DNA from: Enterobacter chuandaensis
Lineage (GTDB): Bacteria; Pseudomonadota; Gammaproteobacteria; Enterobacterales; Enterobacteriaceae
Direction of reading: 5' to 3'
DNA: 64,000 nucleotides
NCBI RefSeq assembly: GCF_003594915.1
Contig: NZ_QZCS01000003.1
Coordinates: 62,001 to 126,000, forward strand
This document shows positions 41,296-50,167 of the stretch, one piece after another. Under the pieces are notes generated by a model, which did no database searches, was not told the origin of the DNA, and saw only the letters and a program-made list of their open reading frames with translations. The position numbers were made by a program, and so were the translations under genes. The stretch's first letter is position 1. Each line of letters begins with the position of its first letter.

Positions 41296-42186
41296 ATGAG
41301 TGTACAACTGGGCATTAACCCGCTGACGTGGACGAACGACGATCTGCCTTCTCTCGGCGCGGAGACGTCGCTGGAGACCTGTCTGAGTGAAGGGAAAGAG
41401 GCCGGTTTTGCCGGTTTCGAGCTGGGCAATAAATTCCCGCGCGAAGCGCGCCTGCTTGGCCCGATTTTGCAGCGCCACGACCTGCAGCTGGTCTCCGGCT
41501 GGTACTCCGGCCGCCTGCTGGAGCGCAGCGTGGAGGAGGAGATTGCCGCCGTGCAGCCGCACCTGACGCTGCTGCGCGAGCTGGGGGCGAAGGTGTTGGT
41601 GTTTGCGGAAGTGAGCGGCTGTATTCACGGCGAGCAGCAGACCCCGGTGCATCTGCGCCCGCGCTTCCCGCAGGCGCGCTGGAAGGAGTACGGCGAGAAG
41701 CTTACCGAGTTTGCCCGCTATACGCAGCAGCAGGGGGGGCAGATTGCCTATCACCACCATATGGGGACGGTGATTGAGTCCGCCGACGACGTGGACAATC
41801 TGATGACCCATACCGGCGAAGCGGTCGGATTGCTGCTGGACACCGGTCATCTGACCTTTGCCGGGGCCGATCCGCTGGCGGTGGCGCAGCGCTGGGCGTC
41901 GCGTATCAACCACGTCCACTGCAAAGACGTGCGTGCCGACGTGCTGGCGGAGGTTAAAAACCGCAAAACCAGCTTCCTCGATGCGGTACTGAGCGGCGTG
42001 TTTACCGTGCCGGGCGACGGCTGCGTGGATTACCCGCCGATCATGAGCCTGCTGAAGGCGCAGGACTATCACGGCTGGCTGGTGGTTGAGGCCGAGCAGG
42101 ATCCGGCGGTTGCCCATCCGCTGACTTACGCTCGTCTGGGGTATAACAACCTGAGCCGCCTGGCGCGCGACGCCGGACTGATTTGA
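41296..42186 (+). CDS. iolE: 2-keto-myo-inositol dehydratase IolE
   Basis: 296 residues. ATG at 41296 chosen because GGAG lies six bases upstream; in-frame ATGs at 41284 (in a TAATG overlap with iolC) and 41290 are alternatives. Xylose-isomerase-like TIM barrel with GINPLTWTNDDLP at the start, the metal-binding region YHHHMGT and LLLDTGHLTFAG, and HVHCKDVR. It removes water from 2-keto-myo-inositol to give the diketo substrate of IolD. Confidence 0.92.
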   Translation: MSVQLGINPLTWTNDDLPSLGAETSLETCLSEGKEAGFAGFELGNKFPREARLLGPILQRHDLQLVSGWYSGRLLERSVEEEIAAVQPHLTLLRELGAKVLVFAEVSGCIHGEQQTPVHLRPRFPQARWKEYGEKLTEFARYTQQQGGQIAYHHHMGTVIESADDVDNLMTHTGEAVGLLLDTGHLTFAGADPLAVAQRWASRINHVHCKDVRADVLAEVKNRKTSFLDAVLSGVFTVPGDGCVDYPPIMSLLKAQDYHGWLVVEAEQDPAVAHPLTYARLGYNNLSRLARDAGLI

Positions 42187-42195
42187 GGAGGTGAC

Positions 42196-43020
42196 ATGTC
42201 ACGTCTGTTATCACGCTGGCAACAGCCGAACGCGGAGGGGCGCACCCAGTCCGTCACGCCGGAACGCGCAGGGTGGGGATACGTTGGGTTTGAGGCGTAT
42301 GAGCTGCAGGAGGGGCAGACGCTGACGCTGCCCGCCGTCAGCGAAGAGCGCTGCCTGGTGCTGGTCGCCGGGCGCGCCTCCATCCGCACCCCTTCCGCGC
42401 AGTTTAACGACATCGGCGAGCGGATGAGCCCGTTCGAGCGCGTTAAGCCGTGGGCGGTGTATGTCACCCCGCAGGAGACGGTGCAGGTGAAGGCGCTGAC
42501 GAAACTGGAGCTGGCGGTCTGCGCCGCGCCGGGTAAAGGCACGTACCCGACGCGCCTGATTGCCCCGCAGGATATTGACGGCGAAGCGCGCGGCAAGGGG
42601 CACAACCAGCGCTACGTGCACAACATTCTGCCGGAAGACAAGCCCGCCGACAGCCTGCTGGTGGTGGAGGTGTGGACCAATGAGGGCTGCACCAGCTCGT
42701 ACCCGAGCCACAAGCACGACACGGATAACCCGCCGCACGAGACGTATCTTGAGGAGACCTACTACCATCGCCTCAACCCGGAGCAGGGGTTCTGCATGCA
42801 GCGCGTCTACACCGACGACCGAACGCTGGATGAGTGCATGGCGGTCTACAACCGTGACGTGGTGATGGTGCCGAAGGGGTACCACCCGGTGGCAACGATG
42901 GCCGGGTATGACAGCTATTACCTCAACGTGATGGCCGGGCCGGTGCGCAAGTGGATGTTTACGTGGGAAGATGACCACGCGTGGATTAATCGCGATTATC
43001 CCGCGTATGGCGGGCGCTGA
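42196..43020 (+). CDS. iolB: 5-deoxy-glucuronate isomerase IolB
   Basis: 274 residues, bicupin fold (KduI/IolB family). The metal-binding segment is SSYPSHKHDTDNPPHETYLEE, with later MVPKGYHPV. It isomerises 5-deoxy-glucuronate to 2-deoxy-5-keto-gluconate, the substrate of IolC. RBS GAGGAGGTGAC. It is the last gene of the iolG–iolB transcript; a REP palindrome follows. Confidence 0.92.
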   Translation: MSRLLSRWQQPNAEGRTQSVTPERAGWGYVGFEAYELQEGQTLTLPAVSEERCLVLVAGRASIRTPSAQFNDIGERMSPFERVKPWAVYVTPQETVQVKALTKLELAVCAAPGKGTYPTRLIAPQDIDGEARGKGHNQRYVHNILPEDKPADSLLVVEVWTNEGCTSSYPSHKHDTDNPPHETYLEETYYHRLNPEQGFCMQRVYTDDRTLDECMAVYNRDVVMVPKGYHPVATMAGYDSYYLNVMAGPVRKWMFTWEDDHAWINRDYPAYGGR

Positions 43021-43031
43021 GGCTGTTTTTT

Positions 43032-43057
43032 GCCGGGTGGCGCTGCGCTTACCCGGC
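43032..43057. repeat. REP palindrome after iolB
   Basis: GCCGGGT (43032-43038) pairs with ACCCGGC (43051-43057); the loop carries GGCGCTGCGCTT, the family core also seen at 53918 and 57329. It lies between two converging genes. Confidence 0.75.
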
Positions 43058-43074
43058 CTACAGTTCGCAAAATA

Positions 43075-43818
43075 TTACTTTGCGTCGATCGCCTGCTCAA
43101 TCGTCCGGGCAACGATCTGCGGCTGGCTGACCATCGACACGTGGCTTGCCGCCACCTCGGTGGTTTTCGCATGAATCGCCTTCGCCATCGCGCGCTCCAG
43201 GTCAGGATTGATCATCCGATCCTGTTTGCTGACCACAAACCAGCTCGGTTTGTCATGCCACGCCGCGTGGGCGACCTTTTCACTAAAAGCATCGGCCTTA
43301 ATCGGCCCCTGCGTGGCCGCAATAGCGTTTTGTTCACCCGGTTTCACGTCAGGCGCGAAGTCCTTCCTGACGGCTTCCGTCGGCAGGTATAAATAGCCGT
43401 CCGCCGTTTTAGCGATACCCGCGCTGCCCGGTGGCGCAGGGTAGCTTCCTGCCAGATCCGCCGTCGACTGGCCGGAGTCCGGCGCGAATGCCGCCACATA
43501 TACCAGCGATTTTACCCGCGCATCGTTGCCCGCCTCGCTAATGACGGTGCCGCCCCAGGAGTGGCCCACCAGCACCACGTCACCCTTCGCACGGGCGACG
43601 GCCCGTTTTGTGGCGGCAACATCATCCTTAAGCGAGGTGAGCGGGAGCTGGACGGCAATGACCTCTGCGTGCTGTTTCTGCAGCAGGGTAATCACCTTAT
43701 TCCAGCTGCTGCCGTCGGCAAACGCGCCGTGCACCAGCACAACGCTGGTTTTACTTTCCGCGAAGGCACTGGCGGAAAGCGCCAGCAGGCCAGCCGTCAG
43801 TACAGACAATGCTTTCAT
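43075..43818 (-). CDS. Secreted alpha/beta hydrolase
   Basis: 247 residues. Signal peptide 1-20 (LSASAFA, then ESKTS). Alpha/beta-hydrolase core with oxyanion-loop HGAF (30-33), nucleophile elbow GHSWGG (S87), and later acid/histidine candidates in SKQDRMI and AASHVSM. It resembles the EstC/salicylate-esterase-like group (Abhydrolase_6) of small-ester hydrolases; substrate unknown. Cotranscribed with the DUF6130 gene 11 bp upstream, and both products are exported. Confidence 0.82.
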   Translation of the reverse strand: MKALSVLTAGLLALSASAFAESKTSVVLVHGAFADGSSWNKVITLLQKQHAEVIAVQLPLTSLKDDVAATKRAVARAKGDVVLVGHSWGGTVISEAGNDARVKSLVYVAAFAPDSGQSTADLAGSYPAPPGSAGIAKTADGYLYLPTEAVRKDFAPDVKPGEQNAIAATQGPIKADAFSEKVAHAAWHDKPSWFVVSKQDRMINPDLERAMAKAIHAKTTEVAASHVSMVSQPQIVARTIEQAIDAK

Positions 43819-43829
43819 GTTCAGACTCC

Positions 43830-44291
43830 TTAAAAATGGTGGACCGCCGCGTGGGGCGGGACGGTGAATTCAATAGTTTTGTGGTCGAGCGGCTTGTGTG
43901 TTGGGTCGGCCAGGATGATCGTTACCTTGTGCTTACCGGCGGGCAGCCCCACCAGGATCACCGGCTCGCCGCTGGCGTCAGCCCAGTGCCACGGCGCGCC
44001 GTCCACCACCACGTGAATGTGCCCGATGCGCGGGGTCACCTTGAGCGCCTCGGGGCCAAATACCGGCTCGATGCGCAGGTTTTCGGCACGGTACTGGATA
44101 AACACCGCGCCTTTGCTTAGCGGCCCGGCAAGCGGCGGATCGACGATCAGCCTGGCGGGCGGCTGCGGGTGTTCCAGCGGCGCAACGGCGGCAGGGCCGT
44201 TAACGTCGGCGGCGCTGAGGCCGCTCAGGGGGGCAGCGCAGACGGAAGTCGTCAGGGCGAGTATGGAAAGCAACAGATGCTGGCGAATCAT
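43830..44291 (-). CDS. Secreted DUF6130-like protein
   Basis: 153 residues. Signal peptide about 1-19 (LSILALTTSVCA), then a Pro-rich stretch and a beta-rich domain (HIHVVVDGAPWHWADASGEPVILVGLPAGKHKVTIILADPTHKP). The pattern matches DUF6130 proteins, related in look to DUF4399/copper-binding-like domains; no function is known. First gene of a two-gene unit with the hydrolase. Family named from memory. Confidence 0.68.
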   Translation of the reverse strand: MIRQHLLLSILALTTSVCAAPLSGLSAADVNGPAAVAPLEHPQPPARLIVDPPLAGPLSKGAVFIQYRAENLRIEPVFGPEALKVTPRIGHIHVVVDGAPWHWADASGEPVILVGLPAGKHKVTIILADPTHKPLDHKTIEFTVPPHAAVHHF

Positions 44292-44341
44292 TTCGGTATC
44301 TCCTCGTGGGGAATGTCACGAGAGACAGCAGACCATTTTTA

Positions 44342-44417
44342 TGTATCGCACCTGTTTGCTTATGCGGGGTTTTTGTATCGACGCGTAAGCCTGATGGGGC
44401 AGATACAGTGTGATACA
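44342..44417. promoter_or_regulatory. Cluster of TGTATC/GATACA half-sites in a divergent promoter region
   Basis: TGTATC occurs at 44342 and 44374, GATACA at 44402 and 44412, all within 76 bp of the spacer between the DUF6130 gene and the SDR gene. The last two are exactly 10 bp apart, one helical turn. Arms are inverted between the pairs, as expected for regulator half-sites. The regulator is unknown. Confidence 0.4.
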
Positions 44418-44498
44418 TTCTGCCCGGGCACAACAGGCTGTTTGCTGGCATGGTATCTCCAGGCGCCCCATCGGGTGCGCAAACTGACCGGAGAAAAT

Positions 44499-45227
44499 AT
44501 GATGAATAGTCAAAAAGTCGCTTTGATTTTCGGCGGCGCACGTGGAATTGGCGCGGCTATAGCGGTGCGATTGGCGAAGGAAGGGTATCGCGTTGCCGTG
44601 ACGTGGGTATCACGCCCGGACCGGGCGAATGCGCTTGTCTCATCCATTGCTGATGCGGGCGGACAGGCGCTGGCGATTAATGCGGATAGCGCGGACGCTG
44701 CCGCTATTCAGGCTGCGGTTGATACCACGATTAAACATTACGGCAGGCTGGATGTCGCCGTAGTGAACGCAGGCGTTCTGCGGCTTGGAAGGCTTGAGGA
44801 ATTCTCGCTGGAAGATCTGGATGCCACGCTGTCGGTGAACGTGCGCGGGGTTTTCCTCTCTATTCAGGCGGCAGTAAATGGGATGGCGGAAGGGGGAAGA
44901 GTGATCACCATTGGCAGCAACACCGCAGTGCGGACCGGGCATGCGGGAAGCAGCGTTTACGCAATGAGTAAAGCCGCGGTGGCTGCGATGGTGCAAAACC
45001 TGGCGCTGGATCTGGCGCCTAAGCGGATCACCATTAACAACATCCAGCCCGGCCCCATCGCCACGGATATGACGGCCGGAATGGCGGAACAGATCGTGGC
45101 GCATATCCCTTTGCAGCGCATCGGGCAGCCGGACGAGATCGCATCGCTTGCCGCATGGCTTGCTGGCGAGGAGTCCGGATATATGACGGGAGCGAGCCTG
45201 ACTATTGACGGTGGCTTTGTGCTCTAG
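44499..45227 (+). CDS. Short-chain dehydrogenase/reductase
   Basis: 242 residues; two consecutive ATGs follow GGAG, and the first is used here. Classical SDR: cofactor motif GGARGIG (12-18), NAG (VVNAGVL), active-site Ser-Tyr-Lys with YAMSK (Y154, K158), and the C-terminal PGPIATDM. It reduces or oxidises a carbonyl/alcohol with NAD(P)(H), and many relatives carry similar 3-oxoacyl reductase-like sequences. Its stop codon overlaps that of the convergent MFS gene. An in-frame upstream extension to 44169 runs into the DUF6130 gene and is not real. Confidence 0.85.
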   Translation: MMNSQKVALIFGGARGIGAAIAVRLAKEGYRVAVTWVSRPDRANALVSSIADAGGQALAINADSADAAAIQAAVDTTIKHYGRLDVAVVNAGVLRLGRLEEFSLEDLDATLSVNVRGVFLSIQAAVNGMAEGGRVITIGSNTAVRTGHAGSSVYAMSKAAVAAMVQNLALDLAPKRITINNIQPGPIATDMTAGMAEQIVAHIPLQRIGQPDEIASLAAWLAGEESGYMTGASLTIDGGFVL

Positions 45228-46396
45228 TCGCTCAGGGCAGGGACGCCCTGCTGCGGTTGCGATCTCAACATACTTACCGCCAGCCCCGCGATAATCAGCG
45301 TCAGGCTCACCGAAAACCACAGCGTGCCCGTAATACCCAGTGTTTTATTCAGCCACGCAAAGGCAAACGGGGAAGCCGCGGCCATCAGCTGGCCCGGGAT
45401 GAGAAGCATGCCTGTCCGGCTGGCGTAACGTTCCGCGCTGAACAGCTCCAGCGGCAGGGTCGCTTTGACAATGGTTACCAGCCCGTTAATTGCGCCATAG
45501 CCCAGCACAAATCCGGCGGCACACCAGGCAAACAGGGTGCTGCTCAGCCCGATGAGAAAACAAAGCGGCATGGCAAGGGCAGTAAAAAGCGTGAGTTTTA
45601 ACGGAGTTAAGCGTGCACCCGCCAGCACCGCCATAAAGCGCGCGCCCGTCTGGCCGATCCCCCACAGCATGCCGACCGCGACTGGCAGGCAGAAACTGGC
45701 GATAAACTCGGGAAGGTGGGTAGAGGTCCCGTTTGAGACGAAGGTAATGAGCGCAATAAAGGTCGCATACAGCCAGCCGTTACGCCTGTCTCGTGGCGAG
45801 ACCGGCGCGCTTGCTTTTGGCTTCACCATAAAGCGCTGACGCGGTAAGTGGCGAAGCAGCAGGGCGCTCAGTAATCCGAAGAGGGCGTATATTTTCAGCG
45901 CGTCCTGCCATGCCATCACCTTGAGTAAAACGTCACCCAGCGGCCAGAAGACGGCAGACGCCAGCCCGCCCATCAGCGTAATACGTGAGATCGTCCCGCG
46001 TGCCTGCTGGCCATAAAGATTGACCAGCGCGGCGAACAGTGCGTCATACAGCGACAGGCGCATCCCGAGGCCGCACAGTAGCCAGGCGCCATACCAGCCA
46101 GACAGCGTCCGGGTATACGCCATACCCGCGCAGCTTGCGGCAATCAACAGCGTGCCGCCCATCACCACCTTCTGGCCGCCAAAGCGTGCCAGCAGACGGG
46201 CGACAAATGGGGAGACCGCGGCCATCACCAACATCGCCAGCGTCAGGCCGAGGTAAATCTGCGGCGCTGACCACCCCCGGTCGGCTGAAATCGCCCGCGC
46301 AAAAGTGCCGGGCAAATAAAATGAGATCCCCCAGTTGATAAGCTGATTACATCCGGTAGTAAAGGCAAGGCGGCGAGGCAGGGCAGGTGTTTCCAT
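45224..46396 (-). CDS. Major facilitator superfamily transporter
   Basis: 390 residues, about 12 membrane helices in two halves separated by a basic central loop (RQRFMVKPKASAPVSPRDRR). It begins METPALPRRLAFTTGCNQLINWGISFYLPG. The family moves small solutes or drugs by proton exchange; nothing in the sequence fixes a substrate. Divergent from the LysR-type gene across 97 bp, a layout that usually means control by that regulator. Confidence 0.8.
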   Translation of the reverse strand: METPALPRRLAFTTGCNQLINWGISFYLPGTFARAISADRGWSAPQIYLGLTLAMLVMAAVSPFVARLLARFGGQKVVMGGTLLIAASCAGMAYTRTLSGWYGAWLLCGLGMRLSLYDALFAALVNLYGQQARGTISRITLMGGLASAVFWPLGDVLLKVMAWQDALKIYALFGLLSALLLRHLPRQRFMVKPKASAPVSPRDRRNGWLYATFIALITFVSNGTSTHLPEFIASFCLPVAVGMLWGIGQTGARFMAVLAGARLTPLKLTLFTALAMPLCFLIGLSSTLFAWCAAGFVLGYGAINGLVTIVKATLPLELFSAERYASRTGMLLIPGQLMAAASPFAFAWLNKTLGITGTLWFSVSLTLIIAGLAVSMLRSQPQQGVPALSD

Positions 46397-46493
46397 TGTT
46401 TTTCATTCCGTTATGCAGTTGTCCTGAGCATAGCGAGCGCGGTATTGTGCTGGCAGGCCTGCAACCTTATGCGCTGTATAAGAGAAACTTTGA

Positions 46494-47384
46494 ATGACGA
46501 CGCTTAATCTCGGCTATCTCGCGACGTTCCGTCTGGTGATCCAGCGCGGCAGCTTTTCCGCTGCGGCGGATCTGCTGGGCATTTCCCAGCCCGCCGTCAG
46601 CCTGCAAATACGCCAGCTGGAGCAGTTTCTGCAAACGCGGCTGGTGGAGCGTACCGGGCGGGGCATTAAGGCTACAGCGGCCGGAGAGGCATTGCTGGTG
46701 CACGGAGAGCGCATTCAGCAGGTTGTGGACGAAACCCTCCGGTCCGTGAGCGCGTTCAGTCACGATGTCAGCGGGACCATTACCCTTGGCACGGGGGCGA
46801 CGGCCTGTATCCACCTCCTGCCGCCCCTGCTGGAACAGCTGCGCCGCGACTATCCGCTCCTGCGGGTGGGTGTAACAACAGGCAACACCCTTGACATCGT
46901 CAGGGCCATCGAAGAGAACCGTCTTGATATGGGGCTAGTGACGCTACCGGTCAGCGGTAGAGCGCTGGACGTCATGCCGGTGATGGACGAGGAGTTTGTT
47001 TTTATCGCGTCGCGGGAGCAGCAGGACGCTTTCAGGGAGTTAACCCCGGAGGCGCTCCATGCTCAGCCGCTGATTGCCTTTGAGTCAGGCAGCGGTACCC
47101 GGGCGCTCATTGATGGCTGGTTTGCGGCCAAGGGGTTAACGATCGCGCCGGTGATGCAGCTTGGCAGCATTGAGGCGATTAAACGTATGGTTCGCGTGGG
47201 GCTCGGCTACAGTATTGTTCCGCGAATGGCGGTTGAGCATGACGCTGACCGTGAAGGACTCTGCGTTATGTCGCTCACGCCCATGCTGCAGCGCCAGCTC
47301 GCCATCGTAATGCGGCAGGATAAAATCCTCAGCAAAGGGATCGCAGGAATTATTCGGCTGGTGCAAAACCCATCAGTGGGTTAG
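46494..47384 (+). CDS. LysR-family transcriptional regulator
   Basis: 296 residues. N-terminal winged helix-turn-helix (about 1-62: FRLVIQRGSFSAAADLLGISQPAVSLQIRQLE), then a linker helix and a LysR substrate-binding domain (about 90-293). It probably controls the divergent MFS transporter. Its stop overlaps the yfgG stop by four bases, so the accessory region ends exactly at a core gene. Confidence 0.85.
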   Translation: MTTLNLGYLATFRLVIQRGSFSAAADLLGISQPAVSLQIRQLEQFLQTRLVERTGRGIKATAAGEALLVHGERIQQVVDETLRSVSAFSHDVSGTITLGTGATACIHLLPPLLEQLRRDYPLLRVGVTTGNTLDIVRAIEENRLDMGLVTLPVSGRALDVMPVMDEEFVFIASREQQDAFRELTPEALHAQPLIAFESGSGTRALIDGWFAAKGLTIAPVMQLGSIEAIKRMVRVGLGYSIVPRMAVEHDADREGLCVMSLTPMLQRQLAIVMRQDKILSKGIAGIIRLVQNPSVG

Positions 47385-47569
47385 CGATCGGCGGCGTCGA
47401 CGTTCAGGCTGGACTGCTGCGACTGGGTCTTATCCTGATGGTGATACCAGGCGCCGATTGAAGAGTAAACGAAGCGGCCAAAGAAAAACAGGAAGCTGAT
47501 GAGCAGTATGATGCGGGTCATCCGGGTGTTAAAACGGTGTCGTTTGCGCATACGCGTGGCCTGACTCAC
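47381..47569 (-). CDS. yfgG: Small inner-membrane protein YfgG
   Basis: 62 residues (63 in E. coli) with the family start MSQATRMRKRHRFNTRMTRI, a basic N-terminus, one transmembrane helix (about 18-40, IILLISFLFFFGRFVYSSIGAW) and a short polar tail. Deleting or overexpressing yfgG in E. coli changes tolerance to metals, but the mechanism is not settled. It diverges from pdeF across 353 bp, as in E. coli. Confidence 0.9.
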   Translation of the reverse strand: MSQATRMRKRHRFNTRMTRIILLISFLFFFGRFVYSSIGAWYHHQDKTQSQQSSLNVDAADR

Positions 47570-47922
47570 TCTCTTTTTCCTGGGTATGCCCTTTTGGGCG
47601 ACGGGGATATTAAGGCACAGCGGGATGAGAGGGTCAATTCCGTAATGTGTAAATAACCGTCAACGTTTACATTAATTATTGTTATTGAAATTAATATTTG
47701 CATTTACCATATTGATAATATGAAGAAAATTATTTCAAAAAAATCTCAGGTAAGACTTATTTGCGTAAAATAGTTTGATTTAAGTCAACGGATTTCCGGC
47801 CCTGCTATTTAAAATCCTTCCTCCACACAGTTCGCCCCGCACGTCGCCGGGCGGCGCCAGGTCAGGTTGGATGCCTGTCTTTATTTTTCCCTCTGGAGAA
47901 AAAGGGGTTTAATCGGGCATCT
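47570..47922. other. 353-bp spacer between yfgG and pdeF
   Basis: AT-rich. It contains the FNR-like site and -10 element listed separately and no credible reading frame. The segment 47660-47760 is very AT-rich and might bind H-NS; that is an inference. Confidence 0.6.
47775..47815 (+). promoter_or_regulatory. Candidate FNR-dependent promoter of pdeF
   Basis: TTGAT-TTAA-GTCAA (47775-47788) matches the FNR consensus TTGAT-N4-ATCAA at 9 of 10 positions. A -10-like TAAAAT lies at 47810-47815, which would put the start near 47822 and the site centre near -41.5, the class II activator position. Confidence 0.6.
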
Positions 47923-50163
47923 ATGAACATTTTCGCTTTTCTGAAAAACAATAAACACCGCTGGTGGGCATTGCCGCTTATTTTACCGGTGGCTTTACTT
48001 CCTGTGCTGAGCGTGGCGAATACGTTCACGCAGCTGGGGGACGGTATTGCGGCCCTTTATTATTTACCGCTCTCATTTTTGCTTTCACTGATGATGTTTT
48101 TTGGTCTGGAAGCGCTTCCCGGGATTTTATTATCCCTGTTTATCCGCTATTACCCGTCGGTTGGGTTGTTTGAAACCGTCGCAGGGATCCTCCATTTTGT
48201 CGTTCCTTTGGTGCTCAGCTGGGGTGGCTACCGGGTGTTTGCCCCCAGACGTAATATGACGGCTTACGGCGACGTGCGGCTGATGGCGCAGCGCATCTTC
48301 TGGCAGGCCTTCTGCCCCGCGACGCTGTTTCTGCTGCTGTTCCAGTTCGCGGTATATCTGGGCGTATATGAGAGTCGCCAGAGCCTGGCAGGGCTTAACC
48401 CGCTCAATATTCGCACGCTGATCAACTATCAGGCGCTGCTGGTCAGCGGGCTGACGGGCGTGCCGCTGAGCTATCTGCTTGTTCGCCTGATTCGCCATCC
48501 GAGGTATATCAAAAGCCTCATCTCGCAAATCCGTTTGCAGATAGACAAAAAGGTGACGGCAACAGAATTTCTGCTGTGGACGGTGGCACTTGGTGGGTTG
48601 CTTTCGCTGCTGTTGTTGCCATTGAATGAAAACAGTTCGATTTTCACCACCAACTACACCCTGTCGCTACTGATGCCGGTGATGCTCTGGGGCGCGATGC
48701 GTTTTGGCTATAAGCTGATTTCGCTGATCTGGACGCCGGTGCTGCTGGTTTCTATTCACTATTTTTATCGCTATATCCCTGTGAACCAGGGGTACGATAT
48801 CCAGCTGGCGATCACCTCTTCCAGTTATCTGGTCTTTTCGTTTGTTGTGATTTACATGTCGATGCTGGCGACGCGGCAGCGCACGGTGAACAAACGTTCC
48901 CGCAGGCTGGCGCTGCTTGACCCGGTCGTGCATATGCCTAACCTGCGGGCGCTGTCGCGCGATCTGGCGAAAAACCCCTGGTCGGCGCTCTGTTTACTGC
49001 GCATTCCTGAGCTGGAGGTTCTGGGCCGTAACTATGGCGTGTTGCTGCGCATTCAGTACAAGCAGAAGCTGGCGCAGTGGATTAACGGTACGCTCCAGTC
49101 CAATGAGCAGGTCTATCACCTGACCGGGTATGACATGGCGGTTCGTCTTAACGCCGAGTCGCACCAGCAGCGGATTGAGGCCCTCGACCAACATATCAAG
49201 CAGTTCCGCTTTGTCTGGGACGGGATGCCGCTGCAGCCGCAGGTGGGTGTGAGCTACTGCTATGTGCGTTCGCCGGTTAACCACCTCTATCTGGTGCTGG
49301 GTGAACTCGGGGTCGTTGCCGATCTGTCGCTCTCCTCTAACCATCCGGAAAATCTTCAGCAGCGCGGTGCCGTCCATCTGCAGCGCAGCCTGAAGGATAA
49401 AGTCGCGGTGATGAGCCGCCTGCAGCACGCGCTGGATAACGACGAATTTACGCTGTTAGTGCAGCCCGTTCGCGGCCTGCGCGGTGATGGTTATCACGAA
49501 GTGTTGCTGCGCATGCCTGATGCAAACGGGTTGTTGATCTCGCCTGAACAGTTCCTGCCCGTCGCCCAGGAGTTTGGCCTCTCTTCGCGGGTGGATTTGT
49601 GGGTGCTGGACCACACGCTGCGCTTCCTCGCGGCGCATCGCGAAAGGCTGCCCGGCCAGCGCTTTGCCATTAATCTGGCCCCTTCAACCGTGTGCCGGGT
49701 ACAGTTCCCGCTTGAGGTGAGCCGCCTGCTGGCGAAGTATGCCATTGAGCCGTGGCAGCTGATCTTTGAAGTCACGGAGTGCAGCACCTTCTGCAACGCG
49801 GAGCAGGCGCTACACACCCTCAGGCAGCTGCAGAAAACAGGGGTGCGTATTGCAATTGATGATTTTGGTACCGGGTATGCGAGCTATGCGCGACTGAAAA
49901 GCGTGGATGCCGATATTCTTAAGATCGACGGCAGCTTTATCCGCAATATCGTCAACAACAGCCTGGATTACCAGATCGTGGCGTCTATCTGTCACCTGGC
50001 GCGCATGAAGAAGATGCTGGTGGTGGCAGAATATGTGGAGACTGAAGAGATACGTAGTGCGGTTCACGCGCTGGGTATCGATTATGTCCAGGGCTACCTG
50101 ATCGGCAGCCCGGTTGCGCTTGAGTCACTGCCGGAAGCAGAGGCGTCCACCGGGGACGCCTAA
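47923..50163 (+). CDS. pdeF: Cyclic di-GMP phosphodiesterase PdeF
   Basis: 746 residues (747 in E. coli YfgF). An N-terminal MASE1-like region with about eight membrane helices (1-310), a degenerate GGDEF domain (about 325-475) lacking a GGDEF motif, and a C-terminal EAL-type domain (about 490-735). The signature reads EVLLRM at E526 instead of EALLR; DDFGTGYAS (646-654) and the later metal ligands are intact, so activity is expected. It hydrolyses c-di-GMP; the E. coli enzyme acts anaerobically in surface remodelling and peroxide resistance. It converges on ppx with 4 bp between stops. Confidence 0.93.
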   Translation: MNIFAFLKNNKHRWWALPLILPVALLPVLSVANTFTQLGDGIAALYYLPLSFLLSLMMFFGLEALPGILLSLFIRYYPSVGLFETVAGILHFVVPLVLSWGGYRVFAPRRNMTAYGDVRLMAQRIFWQAFCPATLFLLLFQFAVYLGVYESRQSLAGLNPLNIRTLINYQALLVSGLTGVPLSYLLVRLIRHPRYIKSLISQIRLQIDKKVTATEFLLWTVALGGLLSLLLLPLNENSSIFTTNYTLSLLMPVMLWGAMRFGYKLISLIWTPVLLVSIHYFYRYIPVNQGYDIQLAITSSSYLVFSFVVIYMSMLATRQRTVNKRSRRLALLDPVVHMPNLRALSRDLAKNPWSALCLLRIPELEVLGRNYGVLLRIQYKQKLAQWINGTLQSNEQVYHLTGYDMAVRLNAESHQQRIEALDQHIKQFRFVWDGMPLQPQVGVSYCYVRSPVNHLYLVLGELGVVADLSLSSNHPENLQQRGAVHLQRSLKDKVAVMSRLQHALDNDEFTLLVQPVRGLRGDGYHEVLLRMPDANGLLISPEQFLPVAQEFGLSSRVDLWVLDHTLRFLAAHRERLPGQRFAINLAPSTVCRVQFPLEVSRLLAKYAIEPWQLIFEVTECSTFCNAEQALHTLRQLQKTGVRIAIDDFGTGYASYARLKSVDADILKIDGSFIRNIVNNSLDYQIVASICHLARMKKMLVVAEYVETEEIRSAVHALGIDYVQGYLIGSPVALESLPEAEASTGDA

Positions 50164-50167
50164 GCCT

